Source of the DNA: an uncultured Eubacteriales bacterium
Lineage (GTDB): Bacteria; Bacillota; Clostridia; Christensenellales; UBA1242
Assembly (NCBI GenBank): GCA_948806215.1
Contig: CAQIDI010000003.1
Span: 62,001 to 126,000, forward strand
Direction: 5' to 3'
Length of the DNA stretch: 64,000 nucleotides
The position numbers and the translations under genes are program-made. Under the pieces are notes generated by a model. That model was given only the letters and a program-made list of their open reading frames with translations. It had not been told where the DNA came from and ran no database searches. This document shows, piece after piece, positions 1 through 13,900 of the stretch. The first letter of the stretch is position 1. The number at the start of each line of letters is the position of its first letter.

Positions 1-1522
1 ATCCGCTAATGCCAACAACTGTAGGATCGGTTACATTAATATCTAACGATAACTCACCTTCTTTTGCACCAACATCGGTAGTTAAATCAATTCCTTGAGT
101 AACAATTTTAATAGGAATGGTTTTAACAACTTTGTTATATTTAACACTTGTGATTGTTAATGTTAAATCAGATGGAACAGTTGTTAAATTATGTTTTAAA
201 TAGTATGTATAGTTTGCGCTAACACTTTCGTTAAATTGCAATTGGTTTCTCCAACGATCGTATAATTCAATTCTGTCTTCATAGCCAGAAAGTGATAATA
301 TAACATCTTCGTTGCTCATTAAACCAAATTCGTTATAAACATCAAATTTAACTGGAGCACCAAATAAAACGCTATCGTAGTTTGCATAAATAACTAGTTC
401 GTTTAATTCTTTATTGCCATCGGTTACTGTTATGCTTGTTGGATAAGCTAAAACATTAACATTAACAATTAATTGGCGAGTAAATTGTGTGTAGTTAGGA
501 AAATCACGACGAGAAACATTTAAAATTAATTTATCTGTTCCAAGTCCGATTGCTTTAACTGTTAAAACACCTGTTGTTTTATCGATATCAATTTGAACAA
601 CACCTTTTTTAATTCCGTTTTCAACAATTAAACCTTCTTCGTTTAAACCAACAACCGAAACAACATAATTTTCGGCATCGGCAGAGTTTAAGAAATCAAC
701 ATAAATAATTTTTTCGTGCAAATCGGAAGTGTTAGAAGCAAGTTCTAAGAAATATTCTCCACGAGAATAAGTTAAAACTTTATCGTCGGAAGTATCGCCT
801 ATAACACCGGCATCGTGTTTAACCGAAAGTTGTTCGGTTGCAACTAAGCTAATAACCTTTGCTTGAGTTCTTGCAAAAATGCGATCGTTATAAATAGATT
901 TTGCAACAACTTCAAAATCGGTTACATTACAATCGTTAGGAACAGTTATTTTGCTACCATTTCTAATAATTTTAATTAACTCGTCGTTTTCACCTTGTTT
1001 AATAAGTTCAAGTTCAACTTCGGTTTGATTTGTGTTTTGTGGATAGTAGTTTAAAAATTGTGAAATATCGGTTTCAACACCCTTAACCACAGGGATTAAT
1101 GTGTCGTTAAAATTTAATCCACTAATTTCTTTAACAACTTTTATTGTTATTTCGCTAGAAACATTACCCTCTAGGGTTACAACACTAACATTAACAGTGC
1201 CCGGTTCTTTTGCATAGAAAGTTCCGTAATAAACACCATTACTTATTTTTGTTGCACCTTGAGTTAGCTCGATTGAATCGTTTACAGGAACAGAAAAAGC
1301 AACAGCACCATCATAGCCCTTAGGCATACCAGTTGTTGTTGCAGTTATTGTAAACACATTATCCTGAACATTATCACTAAGTGTAACAACGCCATTTGGC
1401 GCAGAAGTTGAAAGTGATAATTTTAGGTTTTTATATATGTTATCGTTACACCCAGCCAAAAGCGATAGTGCACTAAACAAAATTAATGTTATTAAAACTA
1501 AACTCTTCCTAACGTTTTTCAT
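1..1522 (-). CDS. Giant-type surface lipoprotein, N-terminal 507 residues (cut by window edge)
   Basis: The gene starts with ATG at 1522 and stays open to the left edge, so only the N-terminus is visible. An SD-like AAGGAC lies 7 nt upstream. The protein has a basic start, a hydrophobic segment and a lipobox LAGC with the lipidated cysteine at residue 25, so it should be exported and anchored in the membrane. The rest is threonine-, valine- and asparagine-rich beta-type sequence like bacterial Ig-like (BIG) repeats. It is a paralogue of the 5874-residue protein encoded next to it: both have GCND just after the signal peptide followed by YKN, and both have the block TNQTEV at a similar place (about residue 150-175). 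Function is unknown; surface adhesin or matrix protein is an inference. Its true length cannot be judged here. Confidence 0.85.
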   Translation of the reverse strand, partial: MKNVRKSLVLITLILFSALSLLAGCNDNIYKNLKLSLSTSAPNGVVTLSDNVQDNVFTITATTTGMPKGYDGAVAFSVPVNDSIELTQGATKISNGVYYGTFYAKEPGTVNVSVVTLEGNVSSEITIKVVKEISGLNFNDTLIPVVKGVETDISQFLNYYPQNTNQTEVELELIKQGENDELIKIIRNGSKITVPNDCNVTDFEVVAKSIYNDRIFARTQAKVISLVATEQLSVKHDAGVIGDTSDDKVLTYSRGEYFLELASNTSDLHEKIIYVDFLNSADAENYVVSVVGLNEEGLIVENGIKKGVVQIDIDKTTGVLTVKAIGLGTDKLILNVSRRDFPNYTQFTRQLIVNVNVLAYPTSITVTDGNKELNELVIYANYDSVLFGAPVKFDVYNEFGLMSNEDVILSLSGYEDRIELYDRWRNQLQFNESVSANYTYYLKHNLTTVPSDLTLTITSVKYNKVVKTIPIKIVTQGIDLTTDVGAKEGELSLDINVTDPTVVGISG

Positions 1523-1614
1523 AAAATTTGTCCTTGAAATTAATATAGTTTTTGCTTTTTTCATATTTATTATTTATATAATATATTATATATATAATAA
1601 TACGGCCTACATAG

Positions 1615-1643
1615 AGTATAATGTTATGCGTTTTATATGTCAA
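1615..1643 (-). promoter_or_regulatory. Sigma-A promoter of the left-edge lipoprotein gene
   Basis: On the minus strand TTGACA (1638-1643) and TATACT (1615-1620) are separated by exactly 17 nt. The predicted leader is about 85 nt and carries an alternating TA tract (about 1575-1605) that resembles the leader of the neighbouring paralogue. Confidence 0.8.
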
Positions 1644-1898
1644 TTAAAAATATTTGTTTTAACATTTTTCGATAGTTTTTTTAAAATTAAAAATAAAAAA
1701 AATTATAACTAAATTTTATTAATTTTTATAATTTTTTATGGTTAAATTAACCATATTTTTTTAATATTTTTTATTGTTTTTTTATGTTAAATTTACATAA
1801 ATTTTATATAATTTTGTGAGTTTAATTTAATAATTATAAAGTAAATATTTAATGTTTTTTTAACCGAAAAATGTAAAAATCTTGCAATAAATTGCAAC

Positions 1899-1928
1899 AA
1901 AAAAAGTGCTAAATTTAGCACTTTTTTT
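1899..1928 (-). terminator. Rho-independent terminator of the giant lipoprotein gene
   Basis: A perfect inverted repeat AGTGCTAAA/TTTAGCACT flanked by A and T runs lies just beyond the stop codon of the giant gene. The symmetry would allow termination from either side. Confidence 0.85.
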
Positions 1929-1932
1929 GTTG

Positions 1933-4900
1933 TTAAATATTTGTATAGCTTACTTCTCCAAATCTTTTACCATGTTTATTCAAATCTGTAGGATACATAT
2001 TTTCCCATAAACCTCCACGCCAATGTATTTCTTGACTTCTAACATTGGAGATTTTTTGATAAGAAACATACTCCATTCCTTGATAAGCATAATTAGTATA
2101 AAGATTTTTTAAAATTGCTAAACCTTCAGCTTTATTAGGTACAACTGAACATTTTTTCATTTGCGATTCAAATAAAGCAGCCATTCCCTCTGTTCCATTT
2201 GCACCTGCCTCAATATAACTAATAGGTTCATATCCATTTTCATAAGCAATAGAATATCCTGCAGCAATATAAGTTAACACATTTAACATATGTGTTGAAC
2301 AATTTTGCTCGGCTACTGATTTATTATATTCTCTAAACTTATTATAATCATCTGTTCCGTTATTAAATGCAAATATACCATTGTTTTGATAAGCATTTAA
2401 AGTTCGTTGGATTATTCGTTTTTCTAAATACCATTTCCATTGGTTTTTACCACTCCAATCGTCCCAGAACCTATTAACAGCATATAATGTGCCTTTATCT
2501 GTTATACCATTAATGCATCCATTATTTACAATAATATTGCTTTGTGAGGCAACTGAACTAGTTCCTCCAGTTATAAAGCCAAAGTAAAGTTTAAATGTTC
2601 CACCGTGATCTATTTTAGATGCGCGCGCATCTAATCCGCCATATTCAACTGCAAAATAACCGCGTTGTTCATCTAATCTATTATCAGTATTTGTTCCCAT
2701 AAAGTAACCATTTAAACTTCTTTTTGAATTTATAGTTACGCATCCAAGATAAGAATCATACGGATTGCTTTTTATAGATGTAAGTACAGAATTATAATCA
2801 GAATTAGCACCGGCATATAAGTTTTTGCCATCGCCATCGTATTCGTCCATTTCTTTATTGCTCTTATAATATAAATTGTTATTATAAACTTCGCAATTAG
2901 CTAACGAACCTCTATTTTGATAACCAATAGCCCCACCAACAAGCCTTGAACCATAAATAACGTTATTTTTTGAATCTGCATATCTTATAGTTCCGCCATT
3001 TTGGAAGCCAACAATTCCACCAACAGCAAAGTTCAAGTTAATACCAGAATAAGCAATGGTTGAATTGTTAATTGAAACTCTTCCGACTCCAGCATTTTCT
3101 AGAGTTGTAGAATCTGACATATATCCAACCATTCCACCAAGTGCAATTGCTCCAATGCCATTATTGTTATTAACAACATCTAAATATTGAATATTTGTTT
3201 GAACAGTATAATTAATTCTTGCTGTGCTAAATAATCCACCAACAATACCACCAGAATAAGAGTTTGCCGAAATAGTAACTTTACCATTGCTACTTCCAAT
3301 TGGGTAACAATCCTCTATTAAAGCATTGCTATCGGCACTAGTTCTTCCAACAATACCACCAGCAAATGAACCTGAGCCTATAGAATTATTTATTATACTA
3401 ATCTTGCTTGAAACATTATTTTTAAATATTCCGCTATCTATTGTTGTTGCAATACTAATATCATTTTTGTTATTAGCGATAATAGAAGAACTTGAAACAA
3501 CAGTGCAATTTTTTAGTTTTGCAGAACTTGCAACATAACCCGCAATACCGCCAACTTGTTTTTTAGCTGTAACTCGACCGCTATATTTAGCCGATGTTAT
3601 TTCGGTATTATAAGCAAAACCAACAACGCCACCAACATTTAAGCCATTATTGGCATCAACTGTAACCATAACATTAGTGGTACTATCATTTAATAAAATT
3701 CTACCATTTTTAGCATAACCTATTAAACCACCAACATTATTAGAATCGGTTGCTGTAATTGTAGATGTTCCTATAACTTTAACATCGTTTAATGTAATGC
3801 CACTTGCAAAACCTGCAATAATACCAACGCCATAAGTTTCTCCAACCCTATCACCAATATCGCTAGCAGTGTTTGTTACTTCAGCATTCTTAATTGTTAG
3901 GTTAGAAATTTCTTTTCCTTCAATTTTAATAAACCAACCAACACGATTAGCACTTTGGCTTTTTATTTTTAGATTAGAAATTGTGTAACCATTACCATAA
4001 ATATTATGTTTTAATTCATCTTGTGGATTAATAAAATCAATATCTATAGTATTACTTGAAATTCCTTTGTTAACGCCATTCATATCTATGTTATTAACAA
4101 TATCGTAATTAACACCTGTAATATCATATTTATTTAGGTTATTAATTTGTCCTTTATGCCAAATAACAAATCGGTTTTTATTATTTAATGTATTTATTTG
4201 AATACCATTAATAATTGTTGGATATCCGTAATTATATTTAACGCTTGCATTTTCGAAACTTGTAACAATTGTTTGTGTTCTTAAAGCATAATCTGTGAAT
4301 AGCGAATTTAACATATCGCTAGTTAGAACATATCTTGCTTTATCATAAGGCTGACTAACAGTTTGACTTAAATTATATTTACTCGAGTCTTTCTCAGTAC
4401 TCAATGCATCGTAATCGTAATAGCAATTAATTAATGTGCCAGAGCCAGCATAAACTAATGCATTCTTTCCAACTTTTTCTGGGTTATAAGAACCTGCATA
4501 ATAAGAGGTTTCTATTACACCATCGTTACTATAAGCTAAGCCCGCAGATGGAGCATTAAGAACAAAGTTTGAAGTAGCACTAGTGTTAATAAACGAACTT
4601 GTGCTGTAGCAATCCTTAATATAAGCTGATCCACTCTTTGTAGAATTTGAAATGTTTTGTGTAACAAATCCGCTATAACTATTTGCTTTAATGTTTCCAT
4701 TATAAGCAAGCATAATCATACTTCCGCTAGCAACAATGTTTGAATAATTTGTTTGTACAAACATTGCCAGAGTACCATTATCACTAATAGGTGCGCTTGT
4801 TAATTCTAAATATCCAGTAGTAACAACATTTATAATGTTACCATTATTTACTTTTAATAAAGCACCTGTTAAATTTGTTGTGTTAGTAACCTTAACATAG

Positions 4901-7900
4901 AAATTAGCCAATATTCCGTTATTAACTTTTCCGCTAAATCCCGAAACACTTGGAACACCTTTTCTTGATTTATTAATCAATACACCATTAAATGTATTAT
5001 CGTTAAAACTAAACTCGTAGTTTTTGTTTAAGGTAGATGTGCCAGATTCGTTAATAATGTAATACTTATTAGCCAAAATATCTTTTCTAACTGAAGTTTG
5101 ATTTGAAGCGGAACTAATAATTTCTGGGTTTAGTTTGTTACCAGAACTTGCAATGTTATTAGCCTCCATTTCACGATAAACAACATTAACAGGAATAACA
5201 TTTTGTAAGTAAGGAATTTTTATTGTGGTTTCTAACCTACTAAAGTTACCAGAATTATTTCCAGTTTGTAAATAAGCTAATAGCAAGTTAGAAGAACTAT
5301 CGTTTTCAATTAAGTTACCATAAGATATTCCACCAAATTTAACACTATCTGATTTTGCACTTATAATAACCTTACCAATTTCTGTTGTACCATTTAATAG
5401 ATTTTTAGTGTTTGTGTATGGGAAGAATTCGTGAATATAGAACACCTTATCAAACATTGCAACATCAAAACTTTGAATGTGACCAATTCCGTTAATAAAT
5501 TCGTTTGTAGCAAAAGTTCCATTGTTTGAAATAAATAAGTCGTCATCGTTAGCATTTTTAGCATTGAACACACGAGTTAATGTGTATCCATTACTAAATC
5601 TTATAGCGTTACTTGTTATTGAGCCAACAACACCACCAATAAATTTATTAGTGTTTGGAACAGAAGCATTAACATAAATATCTCCATAGGAAATAAAGTT
5701 ATTTATCATTCCTTCTTTTTCGCTAGTAGAAAGCGAGGTTTTACCAAACAACCCACCAACACTATAGTTATTGTTTGTTTTTATTGCTATATCACCAATG
5801 TTAAACACATCTTCGTATTTACCACCAATAATTGTTCCTGCAACACCACCAACATTTAAGTTCGATGCAGTTGTGCTGTTGTTAAACGCTCTTATATAAC
5901 CTTGGTTATATGCTCTTAATATTCCGTTACGATTATTTGAATTTCTTGCATACCCAATAATTCCACCAACATCTAGTGTTCCACCATTAACTGTTGCGTT
6001 AATGTTAGATGCATTACCAGATGTAATGTTGTTATTGTTATTTCCAGTTATTGTTGAGTTATTAATAAATCCTGCAACACCACCAACCGTTGTTTGTAAA
6101 TTAGTTGTGGCATTATATACATTAATGTTTTTATTAATAATTTTTAATTCCGGAGAAGTATTATTTAAAGTGTTATAGTAGTTGTTCATAACAACATTTA
6201 AGTTAGAAGAATTAGCATAACCAACAATTCCACCAACATTAAGTTTTGTTGATACACTGTTGTTATTAGCATTACCAACAACAACTCTGCCTGCATAATT
6301 TGCATTTACCATTGTTGAAGCATCTAAATTTCCAACAAGGCCACCAATGTTATAACCGCCATCAAAGTTTGCACCACCTTCAAAAGTGTTATTAACTTTA
6401 ATTTCGCCATTTATATTATAATCGCCGTTTGGTTGAACTTGATTTATGTTTTGAACCGAGCAATCTTTTAACAAGCCTGCTAAAGTTCCAACATTAACAA
6501 TTCCGCTCTTTTGGTTTTCGTTTAAAGAAATAAAGTTTTCGTTATTGTTTCCGTTGCTAGACATAATGTTAATGTTACTTAAAATTGAGCGTAAACCACT
6601 ACCTACTAAAATACCAAAATTCAAGTTTTTAGTAGCATCTGGTTTAACATCTTCAATATTAGTACTAATATCTGTTGTTATGTTAGGAGAAGCTGTTGCG
6701 TTTCCTTTTTCAAAGGTTAATTTAACATTAATATTATTTAATGTGCTATCTTCTACACTACCAAACAACAAGCCAATGTTGTTAAAGCTGTTTCTAAACT
6801 TATTATTAATAACTTGACTTGTATTTGTATTAACACCTTGGAACACTATTTCAACATTAATATTACTTAAAACCGAGCCTTTAACAGTTTTAGCAAGCAA
6901 TCCAAAGGATGTTTGCATTGCATCTCTTTTTGATAATTGAGATGTATAACCATCTGGAATTATTATTTTAAAGTCAACATTTTGAATTGTTGCACTTGCA
7001 ATGCTATTAAAAATATTACTTAAATTATTTAACTGAGTAACAACAATTAATGGATTTTTTCCTGCATTAGGATTTCCTATTAATGTTCCTTCAAATGCGT
7101 TACTAAACAAGTTTTCGTTTGATTGATAAGTAGAACTAGAATCTTTAGTGAAATTATAAGCTTTATTATCTGCTAAGTCAGCAGTTTCGTTTTCGCTTAA
7201 TAAATAGAATTGATTTTTAGTGCTGGTTGCAATTCTTATTTGAGTGTTTAAATCTGCAACGCTTTTAATTTCGTTAAAATTAGAGAATATTCCAATAATA
7301 TATGCTGGCATTAGGTTTTCATCAATCATCCAAACATTACTACCCGAATCTGGTTTTATATCGGCTAAAGATACAACATCCCAAGCAAATCCACCAAACA
7401 TATTAGAGTTTTTGCCAGTTTGACCAAAAATCGAGTTTAGATGGAACTGATTACCAATGTTGTTTGTATAATCAACAACATCAAACACCACTTGTTTACC
7501 AGTGTTTAATTCTTCTGGAGTTGGTAATGCAGATAACGCCTCGTTAAAGAATTTGTTCATAAATTCTTCTGCATTACTTGCACCTGGATCTTCGAAGCCA
7601 TCAAGAATACCATCAGGTGTCCTAAGATTGTTTTTAGTAATTTTTCCCGAATTTAGAGTTGTTGAAATTACGCTCGCAAATTCGTAATATTTACCAAATC
7701 CTGTTGTTACATTTGAAACTTTTCTTGCGGCATTAACCGAAGTTGTTAATGCTGCATTATTTATTATTTTATTGGTTTTAATATCAGCATTGGTAGTTTC
7801 TTCAACTTTACCAACTAACGAACCAATATAATACTTATATTTTAAATTATTGTTTGCAGTTATATTGTTTAAGTCGCCATCGGTTACACTTGTTTCGGTT

Positions 7901-10900
7901 TTAGATACGCTTGTAACCGTGCCTTCGTTTTTAACAATATTAAGTCTTCCATAACTAAATGCTTGGTTGCCTATTTCCGGCATACGAGGCGAGAAGTTAT
8001 AGTATCCGCCATCGCCATTATCGTAGTAACCTTGAAGATTTTCGGTTAGTTTTGCACTTACATCTTCGCCCCAATTATTTGCAGAAATTGCAAAGTCAAA
8101 AGATAATCGGAAAGCACTTGGTAAAATTTCTACTGTTTGCGAGCTACTATCATTATTTGCCACATAAGTTACTTTTAGTTCGTCTTCGGTGCCAATAATA
8201 TGCATACCAGTTTTGTTATATAACCCAACGAGTCCGCCAATAACGGTAGATGCCGAAACATTGCCAGTTGCATAAACGTGACTTAAATAGTTTGTTCTGG
8301 TTGCGATACCAATAACGCCACCAGCAACTTTTGCTTTTTCGTTAATAACTCCAACTTTTACAAAGCTATCAACAATAATACTTTGGTCACTAAAGCCTGC
8401 AATACCACCTATTGCAACGCTTGCTTCAGAACCAAATAGGTTGTTAACAACATTTTTGTTAGTTTTGTTATTTACAAAATCTTTATCAATGTCAGGTTGC
8501 CAATCTGCAATGTGTTGAACAGTAACTTGTTCAAGCATACCATAGTTTTCGCCAACAATACCACCTGCATAATTGTAACCCCTAATTTGTTGCACTCTTG
8601 GAGTTACGGTTTCTGATGAACCATTATCCTTAGTAACAACACCTAATAAATAACTACTATTTTTAATATGTGTGTTTTTACCTACATAACCAAACATACC
8701 ACCAGCTTGTTCGGCTGCAATAAATCCGCCACCTTGAACAGTTATTTTTGAAATTGAGTTTTCTTCTGGAGTTGAACGATGATTTTTTACATCTCCTTCA
8801 GGTATTGACACACTGGTTTTTCCTTGAGAATGTTCTGTAGGACGATTGTTAGCATCAATAACACCAGCAATACTTCCTGCATAAGAATAGTTTCTTAAAA
8901 CTTCTACTGAATCGCGAGAATCTTTATTGTAACTATTAAATGCAATTTTATTACCATTATTTAATGCAACACCATAACCACTAAGTGTGCTAACTTCGCT
9001 AACACTATTACTTCTGTGTGAAGCAGTTACTGTTATGTTGTTAGTTGTAACATTATTAATAATAATTCCTGGTTTATTAACAATTAAACCCGCAAATCCA
9101 CCAACTAAGTTACGGCCAACAATTTCAACATTTTCGCCTGCTGAAAGCGAAACATTAATTAATGATGTGTCGTACATCGATCCTGCAATAGCACCAACCT
9201 TAACACTTTGAGTTGCTGCAAAGCCATTAATTGTTATGTTAACATTTTGAATAGAAGGATTAATTCTTTTCTCTTGGCTTGCTTCAGAACCAATTCCTGT
9301 TGCTTCCTTTTGAGCATCACTTAAACCAACTTGGCTAAATAAACCAAAGTTTTCGTGAACGCTATCTTGTTTTAAGTCGGTTAATTTTATTCCAGTAATG
9401 CTCATACCATTACCATCTAAAACACCACCAAAAATAATATCGCTAATTCGTTTATTATCAACAATCAAATTGTTTAGTGTTATTTCACTAAAGTTAAGGT
9501 CGTTAATAAGTCTAATGTAATAAACGCCTTCGTTATCACCAAACAAGTATAGTTCGTCACCATTATAAGGAACTGTTTTAGAGTTGTTAATAATAAATCT
9601 TACAAACTCTTCTGCAGTGTTAACAAGTAATGGGTTAATAACTTGATTTGTTGTTCCCATTGCACCATACTGGCAATCGTCATCGTAAATATAATCGTAA
9701 ATGGTTGTGTTATTTTCCTCACGAGTATCGGTTAATGTTCTATGTGAGAATGTATTAAATTTCTTAATATTAATAAGTTGTGGACCAAAGTTTTCGTCTG
9801 TTCCCAAAGTCCAAATATTGTTTGATTCGGTACCAGTTGCAAAGCTAAATCCGTTAAACGAACCTGTGTAGCGGAAAGGATTATCCTTACTACCTTCTGG
9901 ATTTTTGTTTTCTTCATCACTTGAAGAATTTTCTACCTTTTTGCCTCTAATTGCTAAAGCCGGTTCATCTTCGTTGGCAACTTCGTTTTCGTAAATTAAA
10001 TAGAAGCACGAAGTTAGTTCTCCAGCATTATTAAATTTGTTTTTGCTATTAATACCAGTAAATTGACCGTGAGCTTTACTATTAAATGCGTTTGGTGAAG
10101 TTGAATAAGCATTAGTAACACGACCGGTTGCTAAGTTATCGTAAACAAAGCCACCACTACCACCACTATTGGTTTTTATTGCAATGTTAGAATATGCGTT
10201 TTCTACTCTACCTGAGTTTTCATAAATAAATCCGCCAATATTACCTGTTGCTTCTAAATATATTTCGCTTGATGCTCTATAGCTATTGGTTTTAATACCC
10301 TCAACCATAGAGTTAAAGATATAACCATTAGAACTGTTTGAAACAACAAAACCTGCTGTTTTAGAACCACTAAATATTGTTGAAGAGTTAATTAAGCCAA
10401 CACCTAAGTTATACGAGTTAGCAATAATGCCAGCGTTTTTGTTAACAAAAGCACCAATGCTTTTTCCGCCAACAATAAAGAACGGATAAGTTTGAATTCT
10501 GGTTGAACCTTCGCTAGCCAAAGCTTTTAAATCTTCACTATTACTTTGATTGCTATAATAGGTATCATTCAAGCCAATGTAGCTGTTTGAAATTGTTCCT
10601 GCATTAACACCAACAATTCCGCCAACATTGCCATCAACTAATGTTCCGTTGCTAATGTATCCAATAGTGCTATAAACAAATAGATATTTGCTAGAACTAT
10701 CGTTTGCATTAGTTTGTTTTGTGTTTATAACTTTAATATTTGTTAACGAACCATTATTAGTTCCTGCCAACATACCAAAGTTAAACGAATTAATATTGCT
10801 TAAGTTAATTTTTGCATTTCTTGTTACATTTCCATCAGCATCGGTTGTGCCATTTTCGTTTAATGCTTTTATTTCTGCTTTTGTAACTAACAAGTTAGCA

Positions 10901-13900
10901 ACATCAAGAGTAACATTTTTAACAACAGTATTATTTGATATTGTTGTAAATAATCCACAATTAATATCTGAGCCACCTGTGAAGCTTGAAGTATTAAAGT
11001 TATTAATTGTTATAATATGTCCATTTCCATCAAGGCTACTAAAGTTAGCAGCAAATGGAACATAATCGTATAGGTTGATATCGTTAACTAAAATAAAGTG
11101 ACCAGAAGTTTCGTTTTGTAACGCCATAAATTCTGTTACATTCGAAATTGGATTTGGATGATCGTATGTTGAGTTATCTTTAATTATTAAAGTAAAGAAA
11201 AATTCTTGTTCGTAAACTCTATAACCAATAACATCTCCAGAACAAAGTGTTGGAATACCATATTCGTTATAATAGTAGTTTATTCTAGCACCTATAACAT
11301 CAGAAGAACTTACTCGTTTTGCATTAATTGCAAAATAATGTGTGTTGTTTAAATCGTTTAATGTTTTGTTTAAGAAGCTAAAGTTATCGTATTTATTACT
11401 AAAGTTTAATAACTCGTCGGTGTTACCATTTCTAATATACCAGTTATTAATAAAATCGTTTGTGCCGTTAAAGTTTAATCTTCCCGATGCTTCTTGTGCA
11501 AAACTATTTATTTTTGTTGATATATCCGAATTACCATTATATTTTGCATCAACTATCAAATTCAAAATTTGATTTGTTCCATTTAGCATTTCTAATGTGT
11601 TACCAGAAGCACTTTTAATTGCACCTTGCTGCCTAATGCTATTAACAATATATTCAACAACATTCAATGTAACTGTGCTATCTTTTGTTTCTTTTATGCC
11701 ATTAATAAATCTTGAAACTCTTGCAATAACTGTTATTGTGTCGCCTGCAATAGCATTATCTTTTGCCACAATATAATACTTATTTGTATTAACATCATAA
11801 TCTAAAACAACTAACGAGTTGTTTTTGCCAGATGTAACATCAAATTCAACATCGCCTTCAAAGTTGTTGGCTTCAACAGTTAATTCAACTTTTCCGCCAA
11901 TGTTAATTAACGAGTTATGCTCTCCGTTAACTGTTAGATTAATGCTTGGTAGCGGTTGAACTGTTAAAGTTATATCCTTAGAATAAACTTCTTGCTTTTG
12001 ACCAGCAACATTTTTATAAGCTTTTGCTGTGAATACAATGTTTGAGTTTATTGGTGCATTTTGATCTAGCCCTATTTGAACATAATAGTTACCATTATAA
12101 ATTATGCTATTATTTGCAAGCATACTTTGATTAACAAGTTTAACCCCAATAAAGCCCGGCAAATATTCGGTGTTACCCGATACCGATTGATAGTTAATTA
12201 CATAACCATTTTCGCCACCCTGCATAACAGCTAACTTTTGATTAAAACTAACATAATTTTTATATTGCTCTGTTGTTGTTAATTCAACATATTCGGCTTC
12301 GTTAAATTCTGGGAATAATTCTATTTTTAAAAGTCCCATTCTTGAAGGAACAATAAAGTTTGTTTCAACTTCTTGCGGATTAAATTCGGCATCTGATCCG
12401 CTACCTGAAGTTTCTGAGTTGGCATAGAATTTTAACTTAATATCACTAACCTTTTTAGGAACAATTTTTAAATTAAATTGTTTATTTAATTCGATATTAG
12501 TTGAAGGAGAAAAACTTAACAAATACGAAATATCGTTTAAGTTATAAGTAACTCCGCCAGTTCTATTTTTATATGCTTCGGTATTAAAGCTCAATCTTAA
12601 ATTAAATATTGCTTTAACTTTTTGTAAAACACCATCTTTATAAATTTTTTCGGCTGTAATGTTATTTATTTCAACATTAATTAAACTTGAGTTAGTTCCG
12701 TTATTTTCGTCAAGTAGTGAAACACTGCCAACAGTTTGATTTGTTACAGTATCTTTAATTAACATAATAACATCTTCGTTAACAACAACTTCTTCTCCTA
12801 TTAAAGAAAAGTTGCTTGTTACAACACTAACATTTAGCTCAATGTTTTGTGATGGTTCGATTGTTGCATTTGTTTTATCGATTTCTAAGCTTTCGGCTTT
12901 AGGTTTTACATTAAATAAATATTCTTTAGTTAAATCATTAATTAAAAGACAATTATTAATGGTTACATCGCCATTTGAAGAAACCAAAGTTTCACCAAAA
13001 TTTTGATTTGTTAGTTTTATAAATGGTGTTAATTCGTAACTAATAATTCCTTCGCTAACACCTGTTAAATTAAACTCTGCTAAAGAACTAAATATGTAGG
13101 TTTTGCCATTTTCTAAAACTTGATCGTTTAATTTTGCACTTCCTGTGTTAGTAGAACTAACCACTAATTTAACTCCAACATTTGGATTAACAGTATAATA
13201 ACCATTATATCCGCCAGCAATAGAAGTTTCTAAATCTTCCACGCCAGAATTAATAACTATTTCAACATCTCGGTTAATAGCAGTTGCGTAATAATTGGAA
13301 GTGTTGTCAATAAATTGAGTGTGTGTAATATCATCCATTAATAAATTTGCATCGTTAGTTAAGTTTTTAGATAGATACAAATTATAATCGCTAATACCAC
13401 TAACAACTAAAATTGTTATTTCATCAAAAATAGAAACATCTAGTTTGCTTGAAACTCTTAATGTAACTTCGCCTTCGGCTAAGGTTTCTAGAACCAAATC
13501 GTTAAGAATTCTTACAACATTAACATTTGAACTTGTAATAATTAAATCGCTAGCATAGTCTGCCTGTATACCAACGCTTTCTAAGTTTGGAAGGTCTAAC
13601 ATTATTTGAGCCATATTAACATATTGCGTGCTAAAGTCTTCTTCGCTTAACAACAATTTATATTTGTTAACATTTTTATAATTCTTACCAGAAATATATT
13701 GGTTATTAAATAGTACCACGTGGCTTTCGTCTTGCTTAATATAGCTTAAGTTACTAAAGCTTTGGTTAATATTTAAAATGTTTGTATTAATGTGAGTTGG
13801 TAAAACTTTAAATAAAATTTCACCACTATTGTGTTTATACTTAAATAACACAGGGTATCCATTATTTAAAGTGTAAATATCTCCTAAATAATGTAACCAA

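Larger units (their letters stand above)
1523..1932. other. AT-rich intergenic region between the two giant lipoprotein genes
   Basis: This stretch holds the promoter and leader of the left-edge lipoprotein gene and the terminator of the 5874-residue gene, both annotated separately. Between them (about 1650-1895) is homopolymer-rich AT sequence with no coding signal. A short open frame at 1437-1712 is low-complexity and antisense to the signal peptide, so it is not taken as a gene. Confidence 0.7.

Noticed and set aside
1437..1712. 91-codon open frame on the plus strand
   Set aside because: Low-complexity Phe/Ile/Asn translation, antisense to a lipoprotein signal peptide and promoter, and no ribosome site.
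9732..9920. 62-codon minus-strand frame within the giant gene
   Set aside because: Out-of-frame shadow of the giant protein, which remains open across it.
10688..11065. 125-codon plus-strand frame inside the giant lipoprotein gene
   Set aside because: One of many shadow frames opposite repeated beta-type coding sequence; no SD and no recognisable protein.
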